Assembly: GCA_024693365.1 (NCBI GenBank)
Contig: JAILLF010000034.1
Location: 1-43,667 of the forward strand
Reading direction: 5' to 3'
From: Acetatifactor sp.
Lineage (GTDB): Bacteria > Bacillota > Clostridia > Lachnospirales > Lachnospiraceae
DNA length: 43,667 bases
Shown: positions 8,831-17,319 of the stretch, piece by piece
Numbering within the stretch: position 1 is the stretch's first letter
Layout: each line of letters starts with the position of its first letter
Notes under the pieces: generated by a model
Databases searched by the model: none
Told to the model about the DNA's origin: nothing
Seen by the model: the letters and a program-made list of their open reading frames with translations, nothing else
Translations under genes and position numbers: made by a program

Positions 8831-10681
8831 TTACAATGAAGGCATCTTAAACTCATCTAATAAAATGCCAAACGACAATACAATAATCAGCCAATCGTTA
8901 TCATATGGCAGATTTAAGCGAAATCCGTCAACAAGATATTCCTTCTTTAACCGTTCAACTTCGTCTGGATTAAAATATCCTTGACGTTTTATTGTTTCAT
9001 ACGATAAAACGTCATTTACGTACTCTAAATTCTGTTTGATGATTTCCGGACTGCCCGGTGCCACAAAAGCGTATTTGGGACGATTTATGATCTTCTCCGG
9101 AACATATTTTGCCGCCATTTTTTTTAATATGTATTTTTCCTTTAGGTTATGTAGTTTTAGATCGGGCGGTATTATTCTGGCGAATTCCATTAATTCCTTA
9201 TCCAGGAAGGGATATCTGGCCTCCACGGAATTTGCCAGGCCTGCCCTGTCTCCGTGACCCGCCAGCAGGTGTTCGCTAAGTCTAAGCTTTAGGTCTACGT
9301 AGGAACGTTTATGGACAAGATCGACATCCCGTATTTGACTCACGTCGATGACGTGAGCATTCAGGCAATCATATTCTCCGGAACAAATAACGTTAGATGA
9401 ATAGATCTTATTCTTATATTCCTTCAGCTTATGATAATCCTTCTCATAGAAGAACGACGCGTCCCCCCATATTCTCCGCCGTATTTCAGCTTCATCAGGG
9501 TCTACGGCGTCCTTCGACTTTACCCTCATTACGTCAAACTGATAACCAACGTACCCGGCAAACAATTCATCCGCTCCCTCACCCGTCAGCACAACCTTTA
9601 TGCCTTCTTTATGAGCCATTTCCGACAGGATCAGGGAAGCCGTATTATATGTTTCCTTTAGCGCACTCTCTGAATGATAAACAGCCTTGGGAAGATATGT
9701 TGCAATGTCATGCATCGAGATATCCCTGGCATGATGGATTGATCCAACGTCAGATGCCATCAGTTCCTGGAAAGGCCGTTCCGGTCGTTTGTCTCCTTCA
9801 AAGTTTACAGAAAATGAATGTCTCTTTTCTTTACGGTTAGCGTATATTTTTCTTGCGATTATAGATGAATCAAGCCCTCCGCTTATGTAAAAGCCGACGG
9901 GCACGTCCGCCTGAAGTCTTTTTCTCACGGCCTTATCCAGAAGATCATCCAGTCTTTCAATATATTCATCTTCACTCAGCGCATACTGGACCGAATCGTT
10001 CTTCGGATAGTCTATATCCCAATATTTCTTGTTTTTTACGGTACCGTCACTGTCCACAATCAAAAAATGACCTGGTTCCAAACTTGTAATTCCCTTAAAA
10101 AACGTATGGGGGCAAATAACGCTCGGAAAAGTCAAGATCTGATCCAAGGCGATAACGTCAATCTCTCGTTTTACGCCTGGATACTGTAAAATAGCTTTAA
10201 TCTCAGAGGCAAAAACAAACACGCCGTCAACCACGCTAAAGAAAAGGGGAGCAACCCCGATATGGTCACGCGCGCAGAATAAGCTTTCATTCCGTTTGTC
10301 ATATATAACAAAAGCAAATTGGCCGGAGATTTTATCAAGCAGTTCATAACTACTTTCTTCGTATAAGTGGAGAAGCACTTCAACGTCTGATTCCGTGGTA
10401 AAAACATGCCCCCTTGCCTGGAGGTCCTTTTTCAATTCGAGGTAATCGTAGATTTCTCCATTACAAATCAGCACTATGTCATCCGTTTCATTTACAATTG
10501 GCTGCATGCCATTATTCACGCCAACAATGCTTAAGCGATTAAAACCAAGCGCGACGGAATGATTCACGTAATAATCACTGCCGTCAACCCCTCTATGATT
10601 TATGGCTTTCATCATATTTAAGATTGTGTCAGCGTTTCCGCTGATACTTTTTGCCTTGAAATAACCACTAATTCCGCACAT
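8831..10681 (-). CDS. asnB: Asparagine synthase (glutamine-hydrolysing) family protein
   Basis: 616 residues. It starts MCGISGY, with Cys2 as the glutaminase nucleophile, and has the class II amidotransferase domain at about 1-200 (CNGEIYDY, ESDVEVLLH). The synthetase domain carries the PP-loop SGGLDSS near residue 270 and LTGEGADELFAGY. Family enzymes transfer ammonia from glutamine to an adenylated carboxylate. The start has GAGG with suitable spacing, and the gene is eight bases after the papain-like gene. Its place inside the thiotemplate operon suggests either supply of Asn or amidation/ring closure of the product, as other biosynthetic asparagine synthase homologues do; that role is inference. 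Confidence 0.92.
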   Translation of the reverse strand: MCGISGYFKAKSISGNADTILNMMKAINHRGVDGSDYYVNHSVALGFNRLSIVGVNNGMQPIVNETDDIVLICNGEIYDYLELKKDLQARGHVFTTESDVEVLLHLYEESSYELLDKISGQFAFVIYDKRNESLFCARDHIGVAPLFFSVVDGVFVFASEIKAILQYPGVKREIDVIALDQILTFPSVICPHTFFKGITSLEPGHFLIVDSDGTVKNKKYWDIDYPKNDSVQYALSEDEYIERLDDLLDKAVRKRLQADVPVGFYISGGLDSSIIARKIYANRKEKRHSFSVNFEGDKRPERPFQELMASDVGSIHHARDISMHDIATYLPKAVYHSESALKETYNTASLILSEMAHKEGIKVVLTGEGADELFAGYVGYQFDVMRVKSKDAVDPDEAEIRRRIWGDASFFYEKDYHKLKEYKNKIYSSNVICSGEYDCLNAHVIDVSQIRDVDLVHKRSYVDLKLRLSEHLLAGHGDRAGLANSVEARYPFLDKELMEFARIIPPDLKLHNLKEKYILKKMAAKYVPEKIINRPKYAFVAPGSPEIIKQNLEYVNDVLSYETIKRQGYFNPDEVERLKKEYLVDGFRLNLPYDNDWLIIVLSFGILLDEFKMPSL

Positions 10682-10689
10682 ACGTCACC

Positions 10690-11619
10690 TCAAATAAGAC
10701 TTTCATAGATTTCATTTTCTTTTGTAAAAATGTCTTCGATTTTATGCAATATAGCATCAAACTCATTTGCGTCATAAACATACAAAAGTTTAATGATCAA
10801 ACAACTTACAACTCCCCATTCCTTAAGCAATGCGGCGAAACGGTTGATCAGTTCTTCGTCGCAGCCGTTTTCCTTCATTAACTCCAAAAAATATTCCCTT
10901 ACAAAAAGTAAACCGCTTACCCGCATAAAATTATTAAACTGTCGTAGCCCATCCTGCCTGCGTTCTTCCTGCTTTATCGCCTTAAGTTTGGTAATAATAT
11001 GCCGTATGCTGATCAGCATTTTTTTATTATTTTCTTTCTGATTTGCGAAAACGGTGCGCAAATCGGACGGAAAATCGTGCCATTCATTCGTTATCTTTTC
11101 GGGATAAATAACTACGCAACCATAACCGGTGGCTTCCCATGCCTTTTCAAACTCTTCAAAATCAATCCACCCCTCAAAGCATGATCCCTTTGTCGTCGCA
11201 ATGTATCCGTCACTAATATATATTTGTCTGTTCTCATTAACTCCAATTACGTTTACGCAATGACCTATATTGGTCGCATACGCAAAAGCACTGCTGTACT
11301 TAAGTTTACCGGCATCCAAAAAAGTAATCAGCTTCTTTTCGTCGCGAATCAAATCCGACAATCCCTTCCATATGTCCTGATCTTTCTTAAAATGGATCTG
11401 ATCGTAGGGAATGCAGGTTAAATCAAGAATTTTACGGTTCACGACGTTGTATCCATATATCCCAAATTTCACTTTAATTAAGTCGTAACCTCTTATTTTC
11501 AGAAACAGATCCGTTTCAGGCATGGCACAATTGGCGTACATAGAATAATTTCTGATACATGTCAGTAAACAATGATGACCCTTCTCCGTAACGTAACAAT
11601 TCTTATAAATCATATGCAC
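10690..11619 (-). CDS. Papain-like BtrH/C39-like protein, putative carrier-dependent acyltransferase or protease
   Basis: 309 residues, no signal peptide. The N-terminal 170 residues fit the BtrH_N/C39-like pattern: KGHHCLLTCIRNY with Cys17 as likely nucleophile, NIGHCVNVIGVNENRQIYISDGY with His120 and Asp137 completing a plausible triad, then a helical, charged C-terminal half (about 200-309). BtrH-type proteins move acyl groups from carrier proteins onto amines; C39-like relatives are peptidases. Located between two other members of the same broad fold and upstream of asnB (gap of eight bases). Function is inferred from fold motifs and context only. Confidence 0.72.
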   Translation of the reverse strand: MHMIYKNCYVTEKGHHCLLTCIRNYSMYANCAMPETDLFLKIRGYDLIKVKFGIYGYNVVNRKILDLTCIPYDQIHFKKDQDIWKGLSDLIRDEKKLITFLDAGKLKYSSAFAYATNIGHCVNVIGVNENRQIYISDGYIATTKGSCFEGWIDFEEFEKAWEATGYGCVVIYPEKITNEWHDFPSDLRTVFANQKENNKKMLISIRHIITKLKAIKQEERRQDGLRQFNNFMRVSGLLFVREYFLELMKENGCDEELINRFAALLKEWGVVSCLIIKLLYVYDANEFDAILHKIEDIFTKENEIYESLI

Positions 11620-11645
11620 CTCAATTCTAAAAGGTTTTCACTCAC

Positions 11646-12905
11646 CTAATCATGAAACGGTTGCGTCTTTTTCAACGAATCGATCAGCGATAAAATGCAT
11701 TTTTCTTCCTCATTCTTTAACTCTTTGAGATTCTCGTCCAATCTTTCCTTGCTCTCCGTTTTAAGCAAGCTTATCTTTACCGCTTTGTTTCTTAATTCCC
11801 TGTATTTTTTTGACAGTTCGCTAAATCGTCGCATCAATGTGTCATCTGATTCAATAATTCCAAAATGCATTAACTGATTTACTCTTTTTTCCATTAACAT
11901 TTTGTGCTCATACATAAAATGAAACAGTCGGTAACGGTATTTATTTCCCTTCTCAAGAAATTTGATTACTTCATCAATTGCAGGCAAGCCATAATAATAG
12001 TTGTATCCATCCTTAACTTCAACTGCCGTCTGCGGGTGAACGTAATCTTCCAAATCTCGCAATATTTTTGCAGGATCGATCGGAACGTCAACTTGCAGCA
12101 GAGGCTTTTGGATAAGCTGGACGGTTCCGTCGCCGGCTTGCTTGGGATCCTTCCGATATGCTTTTTTCATCTCATCATAAGAGCAATTAACGATTTTTTT
12201 TCTCTTATAATAATTTGAAACTATTTTAAGCTTTCTTCTTTTGTGATTATATTGAATGATTTCTATGTCATGCGCAAATTGATAATGCGTTTTTAATCCT
12301 TTGACGTACATTCTGTCCAAGTAGGCAAATGCCTTTCCGTTCCGGTCAATCATATCGGCAACATAAGGAATTAACTCATCGTTATATTCCTTTTCCAAAA
12401 CTTCAGTCCTAATAAAACATTCTCGGTTTTGATAAAACGCGCTTCGAAAATCGTCAAACGAGCATTCTATGATGCTATACTTTCCTTCTTGAAAATTATC
12501 TGCAAGATATATTATTTTTTTATCAATGTCATTTCCGACAACAAAAGTATTATGAATATAGTGAATTCGGGCGAACTCCGGTGAAGACTTAACGTAAAAT
12601 CTGTCAAGATAAAGAAAAGAGCATACATTACGTTCGATTAAATCATTTACGTAATCGATGATATCAATATTATTATTGGCCAAGTCACAAATCGGCTGTT
12701 TCCCAATGGTTAGAAACGGACACTTATCAAGCAACTCTTCATGGTCCTTATATGCAATAAAGTATTCCCACTCTGGTATTAGTTTTGTTTGAATGAAATT
12801 ATTCATTACCCACGAATCACCGGATGACGGTAAGAGTGAAAAAATGAATGCGTATTCTGGGTAGCAATTCACTTCAGCTTTATCGTTTATAAGAAGTTTC
12901 TTCAT
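11646..12905 (-). CDS. Papain-like protein with internally duplicated core, first gene of NRPS operon
   Basis: 419 residues, soluble. Two stretches look like copies of each other: about 80-158 (IDRNV-like helix, LDRFYVK, IHYIHNTFVVGND, SFDDFRSAFY) and about 175-250 (MIDRNG, LDRMYVK, HYQFAHDIEIIQYN, SYDEMKKAY). Copy 1 keeps a possible triad, Cys14 (NCYPEY), His118 and Asp136 (YLADNF). Copy 2 has the histidine (His212) but no matching cysteine and no aspartate. The pattern D-x-F/M-Y followed by H-N/D...G also occurs in the fused domain of the 965-residue protein. The last third is a long charged coil. I place it with the BtrH/C39-like group with moderate confidence. Its job may be structural, or acyl transfer. 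Confidence 0.65.
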   Translation of the reverse strand: MKKLLINDKAEVNCYPEYAFIFSLLPSSGDSWVMNNFIQTKLIPEWEYFIAYKDHEELLDKCPFLTIGKQPICDLANNNIDIIDYVNDLIERNVCSFLYLDRFYVKSSPEFARIHYIHNTFVVGNDIDKKIIYLADNFQEGKYSIIECSFDDFRSAFYQNRECFIRTEVLEKEYNDELIPYVADMIDRNGKAFAYLDRMYVKGLKTHYQFAHDIEIIQYNHKRRKLKIVSNYYKRKKIVNCSYDEMKKAYRKDPKQAGDGTVQLIQKPLLQVDVPIDPAKILRDLEDYVHPQTAVEVKDGYNYYYGLPAIDEVIKFLEKGNKYRYRLFHFMYEHKMLMEKRVNQLMHFGIIESDDTLMRRFSELSKKYRELRNKAVKISLLKTESKERLDENLKELKNEEEKCILSLIDSLKKTQPFHD

Positions 12906-12974
12906 TTCACCCCCGCCTCCAACACGCGATCATTCATCCCCAAATCTTCGTCCCGTTCATTTAGCCGCAAAATA

Positions 12975-13000
12975 AAAAGACCAACTTTCGTCGGTCTTTT
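12975..13000 (-). terminator. Terminator-like hairpin in leader of NRPS operon
   Basis: AAAAGACC at 12975-12982 pairs with GGTCTTTT at 12993-13000, and on the minus strand a T-rich tail follows. It lies between the likely promoter (13015-13045) and the first gene (12905). The same arm AGACCAA can pair instead with TTGGTCT at 13002-13008, so two exclusive hairpins are possible. It may be an attenuator or a back-up terminator. Confidence 0.6.
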
Positions 13001-13014
13001 ATTGGTCTGTTGAC

Positions 13015-13045
13015 ATTATAATTATTCACAAAAAATTGCTTTCAA
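13015..13045 (-). promoter_or_regulatory. Candidate promoter of NRPS operon
   Basis: On the minus strand TTGAAA (13040-13045) and a perfect TATAAT (13015-13020) are 19 bases apart, longer than the optimal 17. The rest of the gene-free stretch 12906-13293 is AT-rich, and I saw no open frame or repeat in it apart from the hairpin just downstream. Other weaker boxes exist (for example TTGATT and TAATAT about 17 bases apart near 13165-13200). Confidence 0.4.
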
Positions 13046-13293
13046 TAACATGGTAAGCCATTTTTTAAATAATCACAACACAAATAACAAGTTTACAAAA
13101 CACGCCCCAACATGTCTTATAACCCCAATAATATACCCACTCTCGTTAAATATATTAACATTTATTGGTATTTGAATCAATATCTCCAGAGTTACATTTT
13201 TTGTCATTTACAAGTATTTTTTTTACTTTACTGACTATTTCGATTCGTTAGATGCATAATTATTGAAAATTTTATTATATAAAAAGAAAAGAA

Positions 13294-13326
13294 AAACACC
13301 TTCCGAAATGAAATTCCAGAAGGTGT
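13294..13326 (-). terminator. Rho-independent terminator of rpsF-ssb-rpsR
   Basis: AACACCTTC (13294-13302) pairs with GAAGGTGTT (13318-13326), and on the minus strand this is followed by TTTCTTTTCTTTTT. It lies just after the rpsR stop. Confidence 0.85.
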
Positions 13327-13358
13327 TCATCTGTTTACTCCATGAAAGTTTTAAAGAA

Positions 13359-13625
13359 TTAATCCTGTACGTAGGGCATGATTGCCACGTGGCGAGCTCT
13401 CTTGATTGCTACGGTCAGAGCTCTCTGATGCTTAGCGCAGTTGCCGGTGATGCGACGAGGAAGGATCTTGCCTCTCTCGGATACGTATCTCTTCAGCTTA
13501 TTTGCGTCCTTGTAATCAATTGCATTATCCTTACCACAGAATACACAAACCTTTTTTCTTCTACGGATTCCGCCCTTTCTTCTCATAGGGGAATCGGACT
13601 TCTCAGCTGTCTTTGTAAAAGCCAT
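13359..13625 (-). CDS. rpsR: 30S ribosomal protein S18
   Basis: 88 residues from the ATG at 13625, which has AAAGGAGG eight bases upstream; an upstream in-frame ATG would put that site inside the gene. Contains the S18 signatures [19 protein letters not shown] [15 protein letters not shown] and [12 protein letters not shown]. The CxxC plus the downstream NCAKH suggest the zinc-type form. S18 binds S6 and 16S rRNA in the platform of the small subunit. Last gene of the rpsF-ssb-rpsR operon, 36 bases after ssb. Confidence 0.97.
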   Translation of the reverse strand: MAFTKTAEKSDSPMRRKGGIRRRKKVCVFCGKDNAIDYKDANKLKRYVSERGKILPRRITGNCAKHQRALTVAIKRARHVAIMPYVQD

Positions 13626-13661
13626 CTTAAATGCCTCCTTTAAGAAAATGATCATCAAACG

Positions 13662-14138
13662 TTAGTTGAACGGCAGTTCCTCATCGATTCCGTCAGGAAT
13701 GTTCATGAAGCCGTCGCCTGCTCCGCTGGGAGCTGCCTGGCTGCGGCCACCGCCGTAATTGTTGTTACCATAGTTACTGCCGTTGTTATTGTAACCGTTG
13801 TCCCCACTTCCGGCAGCGTTTTTGCTCTCAGCAAATTCAATCTCATCCACCATAATGCGGGTGCCGTAAACCTGCTGACCATCTTTATTGGTATAATTGT
13901 CATTCTGAACCCTTCCGCTCAAAACAACCTTCGTACCCTTGTGGAGATACTTCTCCACAAACTCACCCTGCTTTCCAAAGCAGGTGCAGTTGAAGAAATC
14001 CGCGTCCGGCTCACCGTCACGCTTGAATCTTCTGTCCACGGCGATGGAAAACCGTGCCACTGCAGTGGGAGTTGCACCCTGGGAATATCTCACCTCAGGA
14101 TCCCTTGTAAGTCTACCCATAAGAATCACTTTATTCAT
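13662..14138 (-). CDS. ssb: Single-stranded DNA-binding protein
   Basis: 158 residues. OB-fold N-terminus typical of bacterial SSB (MNKVILMGRLTRDPEVRYSQ, NCTCFGKQGEFVEKYLHKGT), a Gly/Asn/Tyr-rich flexible linker at about 110-145, and the acidic partner-binding tip DEELPFN. It protects single-stranded DNA in replication and repair. Sits between rpsF and rpsR as in most Firmicutes. Confidence 0.97.
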   Translation of the reverse strand: MNKVILMGRLTRDPEVRYSQGATPTAVARFSIAVDRRFKRDGEPDADFFNCTCFGKQGEFVEKYLHKGTKVVLSGRVQNDNYTNKDGQQVYGTRIMVDEIEFAESKNAAGSGDNGYNNNGSNYGNNNYGGGRSQAAPSGAGDGFMNIPDGIDEELPFN

Positions 14139-14157
14139 ATTTCTTCTCGCTTTCTAA

Positions 14158-14448
14158 TTATGCCTCATCCTGTCTAACGACTAAGTATCTGATGACGCCA
14201 TCCATGATGCGAACGCGGCTCTCGATCTCAGCGGGAGCAGTAGCGGGTGCATCGAATCTGATGAAGTAGTAGAAAGCCTCCTTCATCTTCTGGATCTCGT
14301 AAGCAAGCTTCTTCTTGCCCCAATCATCCACTTCGGTGATGGTACCGCCAAATCTCTCGACGTAAGCTTTGCACTTGTCAACAACTTTTGCTCTTGCGTC
14401 ATCTTCGATGTTAGCGTTAACCACAACGCACAATTCGTACTTGTTCAT
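14158..14448 (-). CDS. rpsF: 30S ribosomal protein S6
   Basis: 96 residues with the S6 pattern (YELCVVVNANIEDD, VDDWGKKKLAYEIQKMKEAFYYFIRFDAP, VIRYLVVRQDE). The ATG at 14448 has GGAGG nine bases upstream. First gene of the operon, driven from the promoter at 14511-14539. The leader can form a short hairpin (CTCACC with GGTGGG) just before the binding site; S6:S18 feedback control is known in this operon, but I do not see the described bulge clearly. Confidence 0.97.
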   Translation of the reverse strand: MNKYELCVVVNANIEDDARAKVVDKCKAYVERFGGTITEVDDWGKKKLAYEIQKMKEAFYYFIRFDAPATAPAEIESRVRIMDGVIRYLVVRQDEA

Positions 14449-14510
14449 AGTTAGTTACCTCCTTTTGGTCTCTGGCCCACCTCTGGGGTGAGCAAGGAAA
14501 TTAATATATC

Positions 14511-14539
14511 ACGAATTGACATGATACCATAAAATGAAA
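14511..14539 (-). promoter_or_regulatory. SigA-type promoter of rpsF operon
   Basis: Minus strand TTGCAA (14534-14539), a 17-base spacer and TATCAT (14511-14516). The leader to the rpsF start is about 55 bases. Confidence 0.7.
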
Positions 14540-14577
14540 ATCTTTGCAAGACCTTATGCGATTTTTTCTAAAGTTTT

Positions 14578-15858
14578 TCAGGCGACGCGCTTTGCCTTCC
14601 ATTTCTCCACCATGGCAAAGACCTTCTGCGTCGTCAGTCCCTGAACCACGATCGTAAAGTACATGGTCACGCTCGTCACGATCAGCACCACGTGATAGCT
14701 TGTCTCCGGCAGAAATTCCTTTGTGCTCAGGGCCAGTGCCAGGGAAAGGCCACCCTTTAGCGCACTCCACGTCATCAGCGTCGTAAACTCCTTTGTGCTG
14801 TAACGGTTCGGAATCTTTTTCTTTCCGATGATCAGCGCGGAAATCCCTACGCCAAGGAATCTTGCAACCGCATTGATCAAGATCGCTGCAAGTACCAGCA
14901 GGATAATAAATTTATGATGCGGCAGGTTCAGTACCGCAAAACCGATCAGGATAAAGAGAATACTGTTGAACAGCGTATCCGCAATGTGCCAGAAATCCTC
15001 GTACCACTCCTTCGGATCCACAACCTTGTGCCAAGCCTCATGCTTTGCCATCATTCTGGAGAAATAAATGCCGCAGACCACGGAAGCGATAACCCCGGAG
15101 CATCCAAGCTCCTCGCAGATTACGTACGCTGCCGTCACGTCGAGAAGGCTGATCAGAATGTGCAGCATGGGATTGTTCGTCGCGCGAAGAAGCTTAAACA
15201 TGAGGAAGGACAAGGTCAGCGCAATGACAATGGCCCCCAACAGTTCCTTTGCCATCAGCACGGGGAAGCTTAAGTCTGACACGTCGTTTACGATGTTCTT
15301 AATTGCAACAAACACGGCAACGCCCGTGCCGTCGTTAAAGAGGGATTCCCCCTCGATCACCGTCGACACGTTCTTGGAAAGGCCCGCCTTTTTCAAAATG
15401 CTGGTCGCCGCGATCGGATCCGTCGGTGAGACAATGCATCCCAAAAGAATGCACAGCCAAATGCTAAATCCAAGCCCAAGCGCCAGATTCAACAGATAAA
15501 AGATGCCGCCGTAAATAAAGGAGGACAGCACGGTCGAAAGCAGTGCAAGAAGGCTGATGGACTTGATGTTCTTTACAAAACGATTGAAGTTTACGCCGCT
15601 CGCGCCTGAGAACAACATGAAGCAGAGAATGCCATCCATCAGGAATTCCTGGAAGTTCATGTTCTCGATGCTTCCGACGATCGTGCCCTCAAAATGCATC
15701 AGACCCGTCACTTCCATGATCTTCAGCACCGCTGCGATCAGGAAGGAAAATAACACCAGCGCGACGTCATTTGATATTTTTACGGTTCTCTCATTCAAGA
15801 TGGAGATAAACACCACCAGGAACAAGATGAGCAGTAACGTTGCCAACACGTGTTCCAT
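14578..15858 (-). CDS. CPA1-family cation:proton antiporter (NhaP-like)
   Basis: 426 residues, about 11-12 membrane segments. Shows the CPA1 signatures SPTDPIAATSIL and EGESLFNDGTGVAVF (the Asp of the ion site), followed by a helix-rich core. Expected role: exchange of Na+ or K+ for protons across the plasma membrane. The ATG is three bases after the trkA stop, and its binding site AAAGGAG lies in the last trkA codons, so translation is probably coupled. This pairing suggests that the RCK protein TrkA gates or senses for this antiporter instead of, or besides, a TrkH channel. The substrate ion cannot be read from the sequence. Confidence 0.9.
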   Translation of the reverse strand: MEHVLATLLLILFLVVFISILNERTVKISNDVALVLFSFLIAAVLKIMEVTGLMHFEGTIVGSIENMNFQEFLMDGILCFMLFSGASGVNFNRFVKNIKSISLLALLSTVLSSFIYGGIFYLLNLALGLGFSIWLCILLGCIVSPTDPIAATSILKKAGLSKNVSTVIEGESLFNDGTGVAVFVAIKNIVNDVSDLSFPVLMAKELLGAIVIALTLSFLMFKLLRATNNPMLHILISLLDVTAAYVICEELGCSGVIASVVCGIYFSRMMAKHEAWHKVVDPKEWYEDFWHIADTLFNSILFILIGFAVLNLPHHKFIILLVLAAILINAVARFLGVGISALIIGKKKIPNRYSTKEFTTLMTWSALKGGLSLALALSTKEFLPETSYHVVLIVTSVTMYFTIVVQGLTTQKVFAMVEKWKAKRVA

Positions 15859-15861
15859 GGT

Positions 15862-17253
15862 TTAGTTCTCCTTTATTCCTTTTGCGAAAATGTCAGAAAG
15901 TCTTGCAATCTTGTGCTCTGCAGACACCACGATCACGTGATCTCCCTCCTTGATGCACGAATTGCCGTCAGGCACGATGACCTCATCTCCCCGCATGATC
16001 ACGGCGATCAGAATGCCAGCCTTCAGTTGGAACCGCTTCTCCTTAAAGGGAACCTCGAGATAGGCAAACTCTTTTCCTATCTCAAACTCTGCTGCCTCAA
16101 TCCTTCCGTCATTCAAGGTATAGAACCATTTCATGACGTTATTGTCATTTTCATTGTCCCCGGCAGTTGCAAGAAGTCTTGCATCCTTGATCACGTCAAT
16201 GAGCGCCACGTCCTGCGTGGAGAAAATGTGATTAATGCCGCTTCGCTTCAGCATAACCTCGTAATTGTAATTATCGATCACGGCGGCAATGCGGTCCAGT
16301 CCAAAGGACTTCGCAAACATGGAAATGATCAGGTTCTCTTCATCATTTCCCGTACAGGCAACGCATGCATCCGCATTCTTCAGTTCCTTTTCCATCAATA
16401 CGGAATCCGTGCCGTCACCCTGGATGACGTTGGCCTTGGGATAACGGTTCAAGGTCTTTCTGCACTTATCCGCATCCATGTCGATCAGAGTGACGTTCAC
16501 GCCCTGATGTAACAGTATTCCGACAAGATAATATCCGACCTTGCCGGCGCCAACGATCACGGCCTTCTTCAGGATTTTTTCGATGATGCCAAACTGGACC
16601 AGCGCCTTGTCCATCTCTTCGCCAACGGCTGCAAAGGTAATCTTGTCACCGACGCGGATGTCATGCTGACCTTTCGGCGTGAAGATCTTTCCTGCCCTGT
16701 CAATTGCGCAGATCAAAATCTGCGCGCCTAACCGATCATGCACCTGTGGCATTTGCACGCCAGCCAGAATGTTATCCTTCGTGATCTCCACGGTGGCAAC
16801 ATGTACGTTACCGTCACCAAACTTCTCAAGCTCCACCGTCTCGGCATAACGGATCATCTTGTTTCCTTCATTTGCCGCCGCCCTGTCGGGATTGATCATC
16901 ATGTCAACCCCCATGTTTTGGCCAAAGAAATCCTTATCCTCTGCATACTCCGGACCGCGCACGGCAGCAATGGTACGCTTTACGCCCAGCTTTTTTGCAA
17001 CGCTGCAGCAAAGAATGTTGGTCTCGTCATCCTTCGTCACCGCCACAAGAACGGTTGTTGAATCGATCCCCGCCTTCTTCAAAAGCTCGGGACTGCTGCC
17101 GTTTCCAACGAATCCGTTACAGTCAAAGGCATCCGTGATGGCATCAATGCAATCGGCATTCCGATCGATCACCACCAAATCATAGCCCTCTTCGCAAATG
17201 TGTCTCGCCAGCGCGTGTCCGACCTTACTGGCCCCTACAATGATCACTTTCAT
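15862..17253 (-). CDS. trkA: Trk/RCK potassium uptake regulatory protein TrkA
   Basis: 463 residues with two RCK_N-RCK_C units in tandem. Each begins with a Rossmann glycine motif, MKVIIVGASKVGHALARH at the start and VIVGAGKVGYYLVGIL near residue 236, ending in acidic VVIDRN and TLIDMD that bind NAD(H). TrkA is the cytosolic ligand-sensing ring of Trk/Ktr-type K+ transporters. No trkH or ktrB is in the window; the partner gene next door is a CPA1 antiporter. The start has weak AAGAAAGG upstream. Confidence 0.94.
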   Translation of the reverse strand: MKVIIVGASKVGHALARHICEEGYDLVVIDRNADCIDAITDAFDCNGFVGNGSSPELLKKAGIDSTTVLVAVTKDDETNILCCSVAKKLGVKRTIAAVRGPEYAEDKDFFGQNMGVDMMINPDRAAANEGNKMIRYAETVELEKFGDGNVHVATVEITKDNILAGVQMPQVHDRLGAQILICAIDRAGKIFTPKGQHDIRVGDKITFAAVGEEMDKALVQFGIIEKILKKAVIVGAGKVGYYLVGILLHQGVNVTLIDMDADKCRKTLNRYPKANVIQGDGTDSVLMEKELKNADACVACTGNDEENLIISMFAKSFGLDRIAAVIDNYNYEVMLKRSGINHIFSTQDVALIDVIKDARLLATAGDNENDNNVMKWFYTLNDGRIEAAEFEIGKEFAYLEVPFKEKRFQLKAGILIAVIMRGDEVIVPDGNSCIKEGDHVIVVSAEHKIARLSDIFAKGIKEN

Positions 17254-17291
17254 AGACTGACTGCCTTTCTTATCAAGTATTATGAGACTGT

Positions 17292-17316
17292 AAAAAAACT
17301 TCGCGCGGCATTGCGC
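17292..17316 (-). terminator. Probable terminator after zinc-ribbon gene
   Basis: On the minus strand GCGC (17313-17316) can pair with GCGC (17302-17305), followed by a run of seven T (17292-17298). The stem is short, so this is a moderate call. It separates the zinc-ribbon gene from trkA. Confidence 0.5.
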
Positions 17317-17319
17317 ATT

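Noticed and set aside
14501..14770. Minus-strand open frame over the antiporter end
   Set aside because: It overlaps the 3' end of the antiporter in another frame and runs into the rpsF promoter; no family features.
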